DNA of 64,000 nt from Rhodoferax sp. (GCF_030697375.1 NZ_JAUYQD010000033.1:92849-156848); one strand, 5' to 3'; numbered from the stretch's first letter, positions 52,768 to 63,100 are shown. Translations and numbers: made by a program. The notes: generated from the letters alone by a model not told the origin.

Positions 52768-53766
52768 ATGACCGACAGCGCAACACTTGCAGTACGCCGA
52801 ATTTTTCCGACTTGGTCGGGCTTTGCTCTATTCAAAGGCTTGCGCCGCACCCCGGCGCGCTGCCTTAGCCTTGCGTTGCAGGGCGGGGGCGCCCAGGGGG
52901 CGTTCACCTGGGGTGTGCTGGACGCGTTGCTCGAAGACCCCAGCATTGCCTTCGATGGCCTGAGCGGCAGCGGTTCCGGGGCCATGAATGCAGTGGTCTT
53001 TGCCGACGGCTGGGTCAAAGGCGGACGCGAGGGCGCGCGCCAGGGTTTGGCCGATTTCTGGGCTGAAATCGGCAAACACACGCCCTCTGAACGCAGCCCC
53101 TTCAATCTGAACGCCTTGCGCGATCTGCTCAACCGACAGATCGACTTTGAGCGCGTGCGCCGCCTGAGCCCCTTCAAATTGTTTGTGGGCACCGTACAGG
53201 CCAACACCGGCAAGCTGCGCCTCTTTCGCGAAACCGAACTCTCCGCGCAAGTGGTGCTGGCGTCGGTCTGCCTGCCCAAGATCCATCTTGCGGTGGAGAT
53301 TGCGGGTGAGTGTTATAGGGCCGGAAGTGATTTGGCCAATCCGACGGTGCTCCCGCTGTTGTATGACTGCGATTCGCAGGATGTGCTGCTGGTATTGCTG
53401 AGCCCGCTCCAGCCCACCACCACGCCGCGCACGGCGCAGGAGGTGGAGGCGCGCACCATGGCGCTGGCATTTGGCGCCCATTTTTTGCGCGAAATGCGCA
53501 TGTTCGCCTATGCCCATGCATTCGCAGACCCCACCGTGTTGACCGGGAGCCGTCTGGACCAGCGGCTGCAGAACATGCGTTTTCACATGATCGATACCGG
53601 CCAACAGGCCAGCGTGCACTTCTCCGACACCACGCCGCTGGCCCCCACCCCGTATTTGGAACAGCTGCGCGCGCAGGGCCGCGAGCAGGCCGCCCACTGG
53701 CTCAGTGCGCATGTGTCGGGGGTAGGGCGGGAATCGACGGTGGATATCCAGAAGTACTTCACCTGA
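52768..53766 (+). CDS. Patatin-like protein with altered catalytic residues
   Basis: A 332-residue patatin-like protein. The oxyanion loop is intact (LALQGGGAQGAFTWGVLD), but the elbow reads LSGSGSGAMNA where patatins have SGTSAGAMNA, putting Gly at the nucleophile position (Gly69), and the later D-G-G-x-x-x-N-P site reads A-G-S-D-L-A-N-P, losing the catalytic Asp. So the Ser-Asp dyad seems absent and it may be a binding pseudoenzyme. The start at 52768 (MTDSATLAV) follows AAAGGG; an ATG ten codons earlier is possible. Confidence 0.78.
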   Translation: MTDSATLAVRRIFPTWSGFALFKGLRRTPARCLSLALQGGGAQGAFTWGVLDALLEDPSIAFDGLSGSGSGAMNAVVFADGWVKGGREGARQGLADFWAEIGKHTPSERSPFNLNALRDLLNRQIDFERVRRLSPFKLFVGTVQANTGKLRLFRETELSAQVVLASVCLPKIHLAVEIAGECYRAGSDLANPTVLPLLYDCDSQDVLLVLLSPLQPTTTPRTAQEVEARTMALAFGAHFLREMRMFAYAHAFADPTVLTGSRLDQRLQNMRFHMIDTGQQASVHFSDTTPLAPTPYLEQLRAQGREQAAHWLSAHVSGVGRESTVDIQKYFT

Positions 53767-53872
53767 GGGCTGTGCTGGATAGGGGTTTTTGGCCACCAGC
53801 CTGCGTGGAGTATGCGTTGACGGCTATGGTTTTCGTAGCAAAATGGCAACGAAAAAATGGCAGGAAAACGGA

Positions 53873-54667
53873 ATGAATACATTTTCAAACTGGCGCTCGG
53901 TGCGCATGTGGGAGTCGCGGGTGGCGCGCGATTTGCGCCAGCAGCGCATGCTTTGGCTGCACGGGCTGTGCATTGGGTTGATTACGCTGGCGGTCACTTG
54001 GGGCGCGTCGGCGCTGCAAATGCACCTGGGCGGTGAATCGCTGGCGCTGCGGTATCTGGTGTCCTTGGGTGTGGGTTACTTCACTTACCTGCTCACGGTG
54101 CGGGTGTGGGCGGCGGCCCTGCTACGGCGCGACCACGCCGAGGTGCCTGATGTGTCGGGTCTGGATGTGTCCAGTCCCCAGGGCGGCTGTGACCAACCCG
54201 GCCTGCCCGAACTCCGCAGCGGTGGAGGCGGGGACTTTGGCGGTGGCGGTGCATCGGGTGAGTTTTCAGACGGCGCAGCTGGCGCGGCCGACAGCCTCGG
54301 AGACCTGGCCGGGAGCGCCATAGAAGTGGCCGCCGGTAGCGACGAAGCCGCCATCGTGGTGGTGCCTGTGGTGGCCGTGTTCTTGGTGGGGAGCGCGATT
54401 TTTGTAGGGGCGGGCTCCCTGGTGCTGCTGTACTTCGGCTGGGAGGTCTTGCTGGCAGTGGCGGTGGAATTGGCTTTCTCCTACGCCACGGCGCGCACGG
54501 CCGTGCGCGTGTCGCGCGAGGGCTGGGCGTCGGCCGCCGTGCGCCTGACCTGGAAACCCCTGGCGGGCGCCGTGGTCTGCGCGGTGGCGCTGGGGGCCGC
54601 GATTGACCACTTCATTCCCACGGCGCAGTCCCTGCCGCAGGCGCTGAAAGTCTTGCAACTGAAATAG
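53873..54667 (+). CDS. Membrane protein of unknown function with Gly-rich loop
   Basis: A 264-residue protein with two N-terminal membrane segments (MLWLHGLCIGLITLAVTWGASAL; YLVSLGVGYFTYLLTVRVWAAAL), a Gly/Asp/Ser-rich stretch (SGGGGDFGGGGASGEFSDGAAGAADS), then two or three further hydrophobic segments (IVVVPVVAVFLVGSAIFVGAGSLVLLYFGW; PLAGAVVCAVALGAAI). AGGAAAA precedes the ATG at 53873, which I prefer over upstream starts. No family recognised. Confidence 0.6.
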   Translation: MNTFSNWRSVRMWESRVARDLRQQRMLWLHGLCIGLITLAVTWGASALQMHLGGESLALRYLVSLGVGYFTYLLTVRVWAAALLRRDHAEVPDVSGLDVSSPQGGCDQPGLPELRSGGGGDFGGGGASGEFSDGAAGAADSLGDLAGSAIEVAAGSDEAAIVVVPVVAVFLVGSAIFVGAGSLVLLYFGWEVLLAVAVELAFSYATARTAVRVSREGWASAAVRLTWKPLAGAVVCAVALGAAIDHFIPTAQSLPQALKVLQLK

Positions 54668-54737
54668 CAGAGGGGATTCATTTTAAAATGTGTCCCCAAA
54701 GGGGCGTATTTGCAATATTTACCTGCGTTTCTGAAGT

Positions 54738-54759
54738 ATTTGCCCCGTTGGGGGCAAAT
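54738..54759. promoter_or_regulatory. Inverted repeat upstream of hipB, probable operator
   Basis: ATTTGCCCC-GTTG-GGGGCAAAT, a perfect 9-bp inverted repeat, with a weaker one (TGACC-N6-GGTCA) nearer the gene and a GTCCCC/GGGGC motif further upstream. HipB-type antitoxins repress their own promoters through such repeats. Confidence 0.55.
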
Positions 54760-54812
54760 TTCTGCAAATATCTTGATTGAAACGATAAACTGACCCCATA
54801 AGGTCAAAATAT

Positions 54813-55052
54813 ATGCAGCTCACGCACCCAGAACTTGCCGAACTCGCCCAGCGATTGCAGCACGAGCGCAAGGCGCAGGGTTTGTCGCGTGAGCAGGCCG
54901 CAGCGGTGTGCAATGTGAGTGTGTCCTTCATCCGCGATGCCGAGAGTCACCCCGGACGCTGCTCATTGGAGCGCTTGTTGCAACTCACCCAGGGCCTGGG
55001 TCTCACGTTGGCGCTCTCTGGCTGGCAAACCGACCCAAGGCCCTCCGCATGA
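54813..55052 (+). CDS. HipB-like XRE antitoxin/regulator
   Basis: A 79-residue XRE helix-turn-helix protein: LAELAQRLQHERKAQGLSREQAAAVCNVSVSFIRDAESHPGRCSLERLLQLTQGLGLTLAL. This is the length and layout of HipB antitoxins. It overlaps the hipA start by 4 bases (ATGA). Since hipA is broken, it may persist only as a repressor of its own promoter. Confidence 0.8.
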   Translation: MQLTHPELAELAQRLQHERKAQGLSREQAAAVCNVSVSFIRDAESHPGRCSLERLLQLTQGLGLTLALSGWQTDPRPSA

Positions 55053-55892
55053 TCCGCCTGCGCGTGTGGGCCGGTCTTCGCTCCATGGGTACGTTTGGCC
55101 ATGCGGCAGGGGATTACTTTTTTGAATACGACGTGCAGTGGTTGCAGCAGACGGGTGCCTATGCGCTGGCTCCCCAGTTTCCTTTGCGGCCGGCGCAGTT
55201 CACGGGCGCAATCGTTCGCAGTTTTTTTGAAAACCTGCTGCCCGAAGGCGCTGCGCTGGACGATGTGATCAGTGCCCTGGCCCTGCGCAACCCGAATTCC
55301 CTGGAGTTGCTGGGGCGCTTGGGCCAAGACTTGCCGGGGGTGCTGTCCTTGCTGCCCGAGGGTGTTCAGCCCGAGTTTCCCCCCCAATATCGCCCCTTAC
55401 CGTTTGCTGAATTGAGCCGCCGCCTGCAAAGCAAACAGCCTCTACTGGTGTCAAATGACCAGAGCACGATGTCCTTGGCCGGTGCGCAAGAAAAACTACC
55501 TCATTGGCAACGCCGATGCGCATGCCAAAAACATGTCGGTACTGGTGGACGACAAAGGCTATCGCCTGGCACCGTTTTACGACCTGTTGTGTGTCAAAGC
55601 CTATGGCGACGAAAGCCTGGCGCTGTACATAGGCGACGAAGACACATTTGCCGCCGTGGGCGCCCATTCGTGGGAAGCGCTGTGCAAAGACTGCGGCTTT
55701 CGGCTTCCAGAAACGCTGAAAGGCTTTCGCAAAATGGCGCAGGCCCTGTTGCCTGCGTGGGCCAAGGTGCTGGAGCGCACGCTGGCCGAGCCCCAGCTTA
55801 CCCAGGCCGAGCGTGAACTTCTGCAGCGCATGACGCAGGTGTTTGAAGCCCACGCCCACAATGCGCTGTCCATGACGCAGAACCTGGGTTGA
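55049..55892 (+). pseudogene. hipA kinase toxin, internally deleted and frameshifted
   Basis: The N-terminal part (55049 to about 55498) reads as HipA up to STMSLAGAQEKLP in one frame. The sequence then jumps, in a different frame, to NYLIGNADAHAKNMSVLVDDKGYRLAPFYDLL and continues to 55892. About 150 residues of the kinase core, including the ATP-binding part, are missing at the join near 55490-55500. The catalytic-loop part (D-A-H-A-K-N) survives but cannot work alone. HipA normally phosphorylates aminoacyl-tRNA synthetases; this copy is dead. Confidence 0.8.
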
Positions 55893-55905
55893 TGCTGCTA
55901 ATTTA

Positions 55906-55953
55906 GGCCTCCAGCCCCCGTGGAATATGCGCAGGCCGCTATTAAATTTGTAT
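55906..55953 (+). repeat. Dispersed palindromic repeat, copy G
   Basis: GGCCTCCAGCCCCCGTGGAA, TATGCGCAGGCCGCTATTA and a GTATC variant of the distal arm match the repeat. It lies between the hipA remnant and the patatin-like gene and contains the first ATG (55927) of the latter frame. Confidence 0.7.
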
Positions 55954-57105
55954 CGATTGCCCCGGCGTCTCCGCAGACCAGGCAGCCTGAAACTCACCGG
56001 GAACTCGCCTGGAATGGCACCCTTGGGCGCCTACCAGGCCGGGGTGTTCGAGTCGCTCTGCAGGGTCTACCGCGAACCGACCTGGGTGGCCGGCATCTCG
56101 ATCGGGGCCGTCAATGCCGCGATCATCACGGGCAACCCACCGCAGGCCCGCGTGCCCAAGTTGCGCGAATTCTGGGAGCTGGTCAGCTCCACATGGCCGG
56201 TGCCGACGCTCGCCAGCGGCATCCACGCCCGCGAAATGTTGAACGACGCCAGTGCAACGCAGGTCATGCTGCTGGGCGTGCCCGGGTTTTTTACGCCCCG
56301 CTTTCCGCCCGCCCCGTTCCAGCCGCGTGGCACCTTGGAGGCCATCAGCTACTATGACACCGCGCCGCTGCAGCAAACGCTGGAGCGCCTGGTCGATTTT
56401 GACCGGATCAACGCGGGTGCGATACGCCTGTCGGTGGGGGCGGTCAATGTGCGCACCGGCAATTTTGCGTATTTTGATTCGGCCAAGCAGCGCATCGACG
56501 TGCGCCACATCATGGCCAGCGCCGCCTTGCCGCCCGGGTTCGCACCGGTGGAGATCGATGGCGAGTACTACTGGGACGGCGGGCTGGTATCGAACACGCC
56601 ATTGCACTATGTGCTGGAGCAGCCAGGCAAGCCGTACCGGGTGATTTTTCAGGTGGATTTGTTCGCAGCGACCGGCGCTCTGCCCATGACCCTGCCCGAG
56701 GTGGTTGAGCGTGAAAAAGACATCCGTTTTTCTAGCCGAACCCGGCTCAATACCAGCCACGAGCGTGACCGGCAGGCCATCGCCCATGCCGCACAGCGCC
56801 TGCTGACCAAGCTGCCTCCCGAACTGCGCGACGACCCCGATGTGCGGTCGCTGGCGCAGTTGCGTTGTGAGAGCGAGGTCGACATCGTCCACCTCATCTA
56901 CCGCAGCAAACACTACGAAACCCAGTGGAAGGACTATGAGTTCTCGCGTTTGTCGATGCAAGAACACTGGAATACCGGAGGTGCCGACATTTCACAGACC
57001 CTGCTTGACCCGCGTTGGCTGCAGCACCAGCGAAATACCGCGGGCGTGCACGTGTTCGATCTGGTCTCCGACAGACCGCCGGCGGGCGCCCACCACGTTC
57101 ATTGA
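55927..57105 (+). CDS. Patatin-like phospholipase with N-terminal truncation or degeneration
   Basis: A patatin-like protein of up to 392 residues. The nucleophile elbow is intact ([14 protein letters not shown]) and so is the catalytic Asp ([16 protein letters not shown]), followed by a DUF3734-like C-terminal region ([22 protein letters not shown]). However, the Gly-rich oxyanion loop expected before [11 protein letters not shown] (usually GGGALGAYQAG) reads [11 protein letters not shown], and the upstream sequence runs into repeat copy G, where the only early ATG lies. The alternative start at 56014 would drop the loop. It may be a 5'-damaged gene. The neighbour is 3-hydroxybutyrate dehydrogenase, 13 bases downstream. 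Confidence 0.65.
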   Translation: MRRPLLNLYRLPRRLRRPGSLKLTGNSPGMAPLGAYQAGVFESLCRVYREPTWVAGISIGAVNAAIITGNPPQARVPKLREFWELVSSTWPVPTLASGIHAREMLNDASATQVMLLGVPGFFTPRFPPAPFQPRGTLEAISYYDTAPLQQTLERLVDFDRINAGAIRLSVGAVNVRTGNFAYFDSAKQRIDVRHIMASAALPPGFAPVEIDGEYYWDGGLVSNTPLHYVLEQPGKPYRVIFQVDLFAATGALPMTLPEVVEREKDIRFSSRTRLNTSHERDRQAIAHAAQRLLTKLPPELRDDPDVRSLAQLRCESEVDIVHLIYRSKHYETQWKDYEFSRLSMQEHWNTGGADISQTLLDPRWLQHQRNTAGVHVFDLVSDRPPAGAHHVH

Positions 57106-57118
57106 AGGAGGCAGCCCC

Positions 57119-57901
57119 ATGAAATTCCAAGACAAAGTCTGCATCGTGACCGGCGCCGCCAGCGGCATCGGCAAGGAAATTGCGCTGACCTTTGCACGCG
57201 AGGGCGGCCAGGTCGCCATTGCCGACCTGCAGCAGGGCGCCGCGCAGGCCTGCGCCAACGAGATCACCCAAAGCGGCTGCACGGCAATGGCGGTGGCGAT
57301 GGACGTGACCAGCGAAGCGCAGGTCCATGCGGCCGTGGCCCAGGTGGTGGCGGCCTACGGCGGGGTGGACGTGCTGGTCAGCAACGCCGGCATCCAGACC
57401 GTGCACCCGCTGGAGGAGTTTCCCTTTGCGGACTGGAAAAAGCTGCTCGCCATCCACCTGGACGGCGCCTTCCTCACCACCAGGGCCTGCCTGCCGCACA
57501 TGCGCTTTGCCGGCAAAGGCGGCAGCATCATCTACATGGGCTCGGTGCATTCCAAAGAGGCATCCAAGCTCAAGTCCGCCTACGTGACGGCCAAACACGG
57601 CCTCATTGGCCTGTGCAAAACGGTCGCGAAAGAGGGCGCCGAGCACGGCATCCGCGCCAACGTGATCTGCCCCGGCTTTGTGCGCACGCCGCTGGTGGAC
57701 AAACAGATCCCCGAACAAGCCAAGGCCCTGGGCATCAGCGAAGAAGAAGTCATCCAGAAGGTGATGCTGCGCGAAACCGTGGACGGCGAGTTCACCACCG
57801 TGCAGGACGTGGCGCAGGTCGCGCTGCTGTTCGCCAGCTTTGGCTCCAACGCACTGACCGGGCAATCGCTGGTGGTCAGCCATGGGTGGTTCATGCAGTA
57901 G
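57119..57901 (+). CDS. 3-hydroxybutyrate dehydrogenase (SDR)
   Basis: A 260-residue short-chain dehydrogenase: cofactor motif [12 protein letters not shown] (G-x3-G-x-G), NAG at [13 protein letters not shown], active-site YxxxK in [12 protein letters not shown], and the C-terminal HGWFMQ typical of D-3-hydroxybutyrate dehydrogenases, as are [14 protein letters not shown] and [19 protein letters not shown]. It interconverts 3-hydroxybutyrate and acetoacetate with NAD. GGAGG precedes the ATG. Together with the patatin-like and PHB-depolymerase-like genes it suggests PHB turnover. Confidence 0.9.
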   Translation: MKFQDKVCIVTGAASGIGKEIALTFAREGGQVAIADLQQGAAQACANEITQSGCTAMAVAMDVTSEAQVHAAVAQVVAAYGGVDVLVSNAGIQTVHPLEEFPFADWKKLLAIHLDGAFLTTRACLPHMRFAGKGGSIIYMGSVHSKEASKLKSAYVTAKHGLIGLCKTVAKEGAEHGIRANVICPGFVRTPLVDKQIPEQAKALGISEEEVIQKVMLRETVDGEFTTVQDVAQVALLFASFGSNALTGQSLVVSHGWFMQ

Positions 57902-57922
57902 GCTTGCTGCGCATTACGCGGT

Positions 57923-57980
57923 GTTTTAGGGCTCTGGCCAGCGTGGAATGTGCGTAGACAGCTATCTAATTTGTAGCAAC
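57923..57980 (+). repeat. Dispersed palindromic repeat, copy H
   Basis: GGCTCTGGCCAGCGTGGAAT, GTGCGTAGACAGCTATCTAA and TTTGTAGCAAC match the repeat in diverged form, located between the convergent 3-hydroxybutyrate dehydrogenase and AbiEii genes, where its hairpin could terminate transcription. Confidence 0.6.
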
Positions 57981-57981
57981 T

Positions 57982-59019
57982 TCATATTGACGATGGATTG
58001 AGTTGCGCCTCGGCCCGCGCAAGTTGCTCCATCAGATCCGCAAACGGTGGCGGCTCGGTCATGAACATGGGGCGCATCGTTGCATAGTCTTGCCCCAGGG
58101 CGCCTTGTCGCTCAGGCGGTGGCAGCAAGCGAAAAGAGCCATGGTGAGCAAGGTCGTAGCGCGCCCAGCCCCGGGCAAACACACGGCTTTTCCAGTCCAC
58201 CACACGGTTGCATTGGTCTTTGTCGGCCATGAATTGCGCAGCATTGGGGTGCGCCAGCAGCTTGACCATGTCAAAGTAATGCCGCGCATAGCGAGTGGGC
58301 GTGGGCGAATCCGGTGGGCGGTGAAACTCTGCGTGCAGGATAGTGGCCTTTTCCCAAAACGTGCGCTCCAATTCCAGCGCTGTTACGGTACAAGACCAGT
58401 CCTCAAACAAGACCGGGTAGATATCTGCCAGCAATGGTTTTACCGCATAGTGGCCCGTGGGCTGTTGGTCAGTCAGCGTGCCCAGCTCCAGCTTGACCTC
58501 GCGCTTGAGGTAATCAAACCCGCCGCCCTGTGTGCTGGGGTAGCGAAAGTACACGATAGGCGACTTGGCCTCTGCGTCCACCTCAAAGTGAAGCCAGGAG
58601 CCCATCGGTGCGGCTCCCAACGCGTGCGAAATGGTAGCCTCCAGCGCAGGCATCAGCACTGCCTGTGCCTTGACGCTGCACAAGGCTTGCATCTGCATCA
58701 CTGCAGCATCGCGCTTGACCCGGCTGGTGAGCGCGTCAAAACCGGCAGCATCCGCGCCCACAAAACCAGGTACCAGACACAAATCAATGTCCTCTGAAAA
58801 CCGGTCAATCACACCAAACACCTTCGACAAAGACGTGCCGCCTTTGAATACCAAATGCGGTGCCAGTTCAGGCTGGGTGAACAGCAGACCCAAAAGCCAA
58901 CTCACCCAAAAGTCTTTTTCCAGAATGACGGCCTGCCCGGCATTGCCAAGCGCAGCTTGCTCAAATGTCAGCGCGCGCCGCGCGGGCGGCAGTGCCAGAA
59001 ATCTATTGGCCAAACTCAT
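57982..59019 (-). CDS. AbiEii-type nucleotidyltransferase toxin
   Basis: A 345-residue AbiEii/AbiGii-type toxin. EKDFWVSWLLGLLF precedes the nucleotidyltransferase motif FKGGTSLSKVFGVIDRFSEDIDL (G-G-T-S-L-S-K ... D-x-D), then FEVDAEAKSPIVYFRYP and LERTFWEKATILHAEFHR. AbiEii enzymes add nucleotides to tRNA or other targets and abort phage infection. The start at 59019 (MSLANRFLALPPARR) slightly overlaps the AbiEi-like stop (59016-59018), giving coupled translation. It converges with the 3-hydroxybutyrate dehydrogenase gene. Confidence 0.85.
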   Translation of the reverse strand: MSLANRFLALPPARRALTFEQAALGNAGQAVILEKDFWVSWLLGLLFTQPELAPHLVFKGGTSLSKVFGVIDRFSEDIDLCLVPGFVGADAAGFDALTSRVKRDAAVMQMQALCSVKAQAVLMPALEATISHALGAAPMGSWLHFEVDAEAKSPIVYFRYPSTQGGGFDYLKREVKLELGTLTDQQPTGHYAVKPLLADIYPVLFEDWSCTVTALELERTFWEKATILHAEFHRPPDSPTPTRYARHYFDMVKLLAHPNAAQFMADKDQCNRVVDWKSRVFARGWARYDLAHHGSFRLLPPPERQGALGQDYATMRPMFMTEPPPFADLMEQLARAEAQLNPSSI

Positions 59020-59681
59020 GTGTTGCTTGCCTTCCATTGGGGCGGTGTTGGTAAGGTCAGGGTATCGTCCTGCGCCACCTCGCGCAGCAGCGGCCGCATC
59101 CACGCAGGAGCCAGAGCCAGGTCTTTCATCACCTTGGCCCGTTCATCGGCTGGAATGTTCTTGCGCAGCCGCTCGATATGCGCAGGGGTGATGTGCTGCA
59201 CGCCCATGCTTTTGAAAGCCTGAATCAGCAGCCCACTCAAGCGGCCCGCCGCCGCCATTTGGCGTGGTGTGGTGCGCTGCAGACGTATTTGCATGGGCCC
59301 CGCCTGTACGGTGCGGCTGATTCCATCGGTTAGCAGCACCACTTTGGCGGGCACTTGTTCCGACAGCCCCAACATATTGGCAGCGTAAACCCCTATGGGC
59401 TGGGTGCGCAGCTTGTCTTTGCCTGCAATGGCTTTGATGATGGTGTCCACCGATGGCCACAGCGTGCCCAGCAAGTCATCGTGGCGGGGTTTGTCATACA
59501 ACCCGCGCGACAGCCGCCGCAAAACCCCTGCGGCCACCAGCCGTTGCAACGCTTTGTCGATTGCCGAGCGGCTGCCCAAGGTGGCAAATGTGTCTGGCAA
59601 AAACACGGATCCACGCGGACACCGTTGAACATGACGTGAAATCTTTGTATCAATGCTGTTAATTGAGTCTGCACGCGGCAT
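59016..59681 (-). CDS. AbiEi-like antitoxin/transcriptional regulator (DUF6088 type)
   Basis: A 221-residue protein with a winged-helix N-terminal part (GSVFLPDTFATLGSRSAIDKALQRLVAAGVLRRLSRGLYDKPRHDDLLG) and an antitoxin-like C-terminal region (VYAANMLGLSEQVPAKVVLLTDGISRTVQAGPMQIRLQRTTPRQM). It matches the AbiEi role: repress the operon and counteract AbiEii. The start is uncertain: MPRADSINSI at 59681 is preferred by length, but it lacks a Shine-Dalgarno; an ATG at 59723 lies in the loop of the operator. Confidence 0.75.
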   Translation of the reverse strand: MPRADSINSIDTKISRHVQRCPRGSVFLPDTFATLGSRSAIDKALQRLVAAGVLRRLSRGLYDKPRHDDLLGTLWPSVDTIIKAIAGKDKLRTQPIGVYAANMLGLSEQVPAKVVLLTDGISRTVQAGPMQIRLQRTTPRQMAAAGRLSGLLIQAFKSMGVQHITPAHIERLRKNIPADERAKVMKDLALAPAWMRPLLREVAQDDTLTLPTPPQWKASNT

Positions 59682-59696
59682 AGGAGGCGATTCATG

Positions 59697-59745
59697 AATT
59701 TCTATTTGTCCGAAAAATAGCATGTTTTTCGGACAAATAGAAATT
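59697..59745. promoter_or_regulatory. Large inverted repeat, probable AbiEi operator
   Basis: Two perfect 21-bp arms (59697-59717 and 59725-59745), each containing TATTTGTCCGAAAAA, around the 7-base loop TAGCATG, just upstream of the AbiEi-like gene. AbiEi proteins are known to bind promoter inverted repeats of this size class, so it is likely the autoregulatory operator; its A/T-rich hairpin could also terminate divergent transcription. Confidence 0.7.
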
Positions 59746-60149
59746 GTTTTTTTGCTTGTTTAAACCAAAAAATCGACCACCTCCCGGAAAACGCCCGCGG
59801 CTGCAGCGGAGCAATTTCTGCTGGCTGTGCGCATCGACTACGGGAACGTGGGTTGGAAAGCGAACTGAGCTGCTGGATATCCATTGCGGCTGCCCAGGTG
59901 CGAGAGGTTCTTGCCAACGATGCGGCGCCAGCTAATTTTTTGCCGATATCCACACTTTGCTGGGCGGTGTATCGTTTTCGCCGCTGGCCTAGCTACCCAA
60001 GCGTTGCCGCGTGTTGTGGGTTGGGTAGTAAATTCGAGCAGATTGACTGGCTCAATGGGCCATCCGTGCACAGGTAACGGCTGCGATTACAAGGGATTGT
60101 CAAGACCGCTTCTCAAGCCAAATAATTGGGCTTAATCAGAGGGAGAAAA
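59746..60149. other. Intergenic region between the AbiE operon and the large defence-like gene
   Basis: About 400 bases with no convincing gene; several short frames on both strands lack ribosome sites or domain patterns. It must contain the promoter of the 1248-residue gene, whose GGGAG ribosome site lies at 60141-60145. Confidence 0.4.
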
Positions 60150-63100
60150 ATGCGAATAACTGCATCACACATCGTGGAGTGGGCAAATACAAAGGCCAAG
60201 GAAGCCCAAACGGATTTGCCACGTTTGATTCGGCGGCTTTGTTTTGATGCAGCATCGACGCGTCAACTTTCCTTTCCTGCAGGAGATTCAACGTATGCGC
60301 CTGGTTGGGATGGTGTTCTTTTCCGCGAACGAGGTGATGCATGGGCGCCAGTTGGTAAATCCTATTGGGAAATAGGCTGCGACCAAGATCCGACCACAAA
60401 GGCCAACGGCGATTATCAAAAGCGTTCGATAAAGACCTGCGCGGAAGACCGTTCCTCAGCTGCGTTTATTTTCGTGACACCACGTCGATGGACAACAAAA
60501 ACACGCTGGATTGCAGAGCAACGCGCCAAAGGTGACTGGGCAGACGTTCGAGCCTACGATGCTGATGACTTGGAGCAATGGCTTGAGCAAACCCCGGCCG
60601 TGGCGCTGCAATTCAAGGAGGAGCTTGGGCTGACCGGTGAGGGCGTCGAAAGCCTTTCCCGTTATTGGCAGTTGTGGTCGCAGCAATGCAGCCCGGCCAT
60701 CACGCCCGACGCCTTGTTCATCGACCGAACAGAGGTCCGTGACACCTTGATCAAAAAAATCCGGGGAGAGCTCGCCCAACAATGCGTCACATCGCCTCTT
60801 ACGATCCGCGCTGACAGCGTTGAGGAGGCCGCAGCGTTTGCCGTCGCCACACTGATGCATTTGGACGAACTGGCGGATCAAGCGCTAATCGTGACCGAGC
60901 CTAATGGATGGAGATTTGTAGAAAGGAATCAACAACTGAAAATTGTCATTGCCGCACGAACCGAAGTGGCAACCACTCCGACGCTACGCGCCGGGCTGCT
61001 GGTCATCGTTCCCCATGCAGCAGGTGATGTCACAGCCAAGCCGCAAGGTGATGAAGTGCTTCTGGAGCGGCCAAATATTTACGAATTTGAAAAAGCGCTG
61101 GTTGCTATTGGCATGGAAGAATCAGACGCCAAGCGATACGCCCTGAGTACCGGGCGATCTTGGACAGTTCTTCGTCGCCAGCGCGCCACGAATTTGGCAA
61201 TACGGCGTCCAGGGTGGTTGGATGCGCCTCAATCTGCAAGTCTGTGCCTGCTTTGCTTGCTGGGTGCATGGAACGCAAACAATGAGGCTGATCGGCAAGT
61301 GGTCGAACGACTGGCCACTCGGTCATATGAGGATGTTGAACGGGATCTGCGGCAATTGGCGAGGTTTGATGACGCACCCTTGCTCAGTATTGGGGCAGTC
61401 TGGAAAGCCAAGTCACCGTTGGAATTGCTGAATCTGTTTGGTGACCGCATTACTCGCAGTGAACTTGACCGTTTCTTTTTGATCGCTCGTGAAATGCTCG
61501 TGACACCGGATCCCCAATTGGAGTTGCCGGACGAGCAGCGTTATGCTGCGGCCATTTATGGAAAGGTTCATCCTCATTCCGATCTGTTGTTTGAATCAGT
61601 CTGCGATGCTTTGATGAAGCTGGCAGTGCGTGGACCTGAACAACCGGGGCTTCTTGCCTTGGAAGTTGAGGCAAGGGTGGGGCGGCTCGTGCACGAGTTG
61701 TTGGGCAACGCCGACGAACTGCGTTGGCTTTCTCTTGCCCCCCATTTGCCGACACTGGCAGAAGCTGCGCCCACAGCTTTTTTGAATGCGGTTGGAAAAA
61801 GCTTGCGGTTACCGAATGCGCCGGTCACCCGACTTTTGACCGAATCCAGCACTACTGGATTTGCGGGGCGCTGTTGGCACGCAGGCTTACTGTGGGCATT
61901 GGAAACGTTGGCATGGGCACCGTCTCAGTTGGCGCGAGTAGCAATGGTGCTCGCACAATTAATGTGTATCCCAATTCAAGGCAACTGGGGCAATACACCT
62001 GGTCGCAGCCTATTAGGGGTTTTCCGCTCTTGGTTCCCGCAAACCGCTGCGGGATTGCAAGAACGGATACAAGTCTTGGACTTGCTGATTAAACGGGAGC
62101 CGGACGGTGCCTTTGACGTATTGGAAGGCCTCACCGCTTTTGGTCAGCAAATCGCAACGCCTGCTGCCCGTCCGAAATGGCGTGAAGACGATGCGGGTGC
62201 AGGGCGCGGCGTGACATATGCTGAACAGAATGAAATGCATGCGGCGGCCAGGGCACGATTGTTTCAAATGAGTATAGGTAATGCATCCCGCATCACCACC
62301 CTGCTGCAAAACACCAGCAAAAACGAGCACGAGGAAGTTTTCAGGGTGCTGGCGCTCATGGAACCGTTTACCTTGGTGGTAGCAAATGATGAGGATCGAG
62401 AGGTCCTTCGTAGTGCGCTGCGAAAAACGATTCATTGGCATCGCAATTACAGCGATGCCCCAGTGGAAGATCTCGACACATGGCTTCAGGTCGTAGAGAG
62501 TTACTACGAGCGGCTGGCTCCCGTTGACCTGATGAGGCGTCACTGCTGGCTTTTCGACAGTCATTGGGTGGAGTTGCCAAGCCGGGAGCGTGATGACCTT
62601 GTTCAAGCAGGACGAGGTGCGGTGACACACGCCAGAATCTCAGCCCTGACAGAAATTCAAAAAAACCTCGGCATGACAGGTGTTGACAACCTGATTGCTG
62701 TGTGCTCCGAGCCAAGCACCGTCGGCATAACTTTGGCGGATATGAGTTGTGATGGGGTTCAATGGCCTGAATGGTTTGTTGTGAATGGTGGAGACTTCAC
62801 ACAAGGAGCTCACATGACTTGGTGCATCAGCGGTTTTTTGCATGCAACTCCATTACCTCGCTCGGTTGAGCTGGTTCGAAAAATGATGACATTGGGTGAT
62901 CAGCAAGCGTGGGATGTTGCCAAACGGGTTCGCTTCCTTATTTTGGCTAGGCCAGAGTGGGAAACTTGGCAGTCGGTTTCTGCTTGTGGTGTTGAAGTTG
63001 ATGTTGCGTATTGGGCCAGTGTGCGTCCCAACGCCTTCCTTCACACCGATGAAACTGATCACTTATTCGTTTTGCGCCGCTTGCTGGAGGCGAAGCGTCC

